Shown piece after piece: positions 5,013 to 5,279 of a stretch of DNA of 5,279 nt. Origin of the DNA: Microbacteriaceae bacterium (GTDB lineage Bacteria; Actinomycetota; Actinomycetes; Actinomycetales; Microbacteriaceae); the NCBI GenBank assembly GCA_025463665.1, contig JAODAY010000222.1:1-5279 (forward strand), given 5' to 3'. The translations under genes were made by a program, and so were the position numbers. The notes below the pieces were generated by a model, which worked only from the letters and a program-made list of their open reading frames with translations, was not told the origin of the DNA and did no database searches. Positions within the stretch are counted from its first letter, which is position 1, and each line of letters opens with the position of its first letter.

Positions 5013-5279
5013 ATGAGCAACACCTCCAACAACGGCCGCGTCTCTCGCCTCTCCACCGAGACCAAAGCAGCCTTCAAGACCACCGAGTTCATCGCCTACG
5101 TCGTCATTCTGATCGCGATGTTCATCGCTTCGGCGGTCGTCGACAACGGCGAAGACGGACAGGGCTTCGGCGCTGACAGCGTCTGGTTCTACGCGACGCT
5201 CCTCACCATCGGCTACATGATCAGCCGGGGCCTGGCGAAGTCCGGAAGCCGCGAGTTCTTCGACCGCGACGACCACGAC
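5013..5279 (+). CDS. Small two-helix membrane protein of unknown function (partial, end beyond right edge)
   Basis: 89 residues are visible with no stop before the window ends. A polar N-terminus with 'RLSTETKAAFKTTEF' (12-26) leads into helix one (about 26-43). A short acidic loop 'DNGEDGQGFGAD' (44-55) is followed by helix two (about 57-72) and a charged tail 'SRGLAKSGSREFFDRDDHD' (71-89). Both ends probably face the cytoplasm, with the acidic loop outside. The pattern, including 'DGQGFGA' and 'TIGYMISRGLAKSGSRE', recalls small hypothetical membrane proteins I associate with actinobacteria, for which I know no function. The ATG at 5013 has a good ribosome binding site, GAGGG at 5001-5005, 7 nt upstream. 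The tail looks nearly finished, so little of the protein is likely missing. It is divergent from the EamA transporter gene. Confidence 0.75.
   Translation, partial: MSNTSNNGRVSRLSTETKAAFKTTEFIAYVVILIAMFIASAVVDNGEDGQGFGADSVWFYATLLTIGYMISRGLAKSGSREFFDRDDHD

Noticed and set aside
1..5279. Mobile element, phage or defence island
   Set aside because: No transposase, integrase, toxin-antitoxin pair, terminal inverted repeats or CRISPR-like direct repeats are visible; all recognisable genes are ordinary transport, regulation or metabolism types.

Overview
The window looks like a stretch of chromosome from a high-GC actinobacterium. The evidence is strong GC preference at third codon positions, an actinobacterial-style kinase-like protein, a small two-helix membrane protein of a type I associate with actinobacteria, and two genes whose -10 elements sit so close to the start codon that the mRNAs are probably leaderless. 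A member of Microbacteriaceae or a relative is plausible, but this is an inference from style and not from a marker gene.

Left part (1-1415): two divergent genes share a 238-bp intergenic region. The minus-strand gene encodes the N-terminal part of a lipoprotein that binds a small solute, probably an amino acid, for an ABC importer. It runs off the left edge. The plus-strand gene encodes a GntR-family regulator with an FCD ligand-binding domain. Between them lie two perfect 11-bp palindromes of the form TGGTCnGACCA, the pattern expected of FadR/FCD-type operators, plus a separate 20-bp inverted repeat. The simplest reading is a self-controlled uptake locus in which the regulator represses itself and the solute-binding protein gene until a ligand binds.

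Middle part (1416-3013): a gene-free stretch with two imperfect inverted repeats is followed by a 148-residue EamA-type transporter that appears to have lost its middle in frame. Next comes a 22-codon ORF with a very good ribosome binding site, whose stop overlaps the start of a complete metallo-beta-lactamase-fold hydrolase. The shortened transporter and the tiny ORF may both be traces of deletion.

Right part (3014-5279): a leaderless phosphotransferase-like (APH-fold) gene converges on a full-length EamA transporter with a 14-bp gap between them. The transporter gene is itself probably leaderless. Beyond a 181-bp divergent spacer with a good promoter starts a small two-helix membrane protein that runs off the right edge.

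No tRNA, rRNA, CRISPR array, insertion sequence, phage gene or clear defence system was found. The most testable new material is the operator pair with its likely regulon, the shortened transporter, the coupled mini-ORF ahead of the hydrolase, and the leaderless gene pair.
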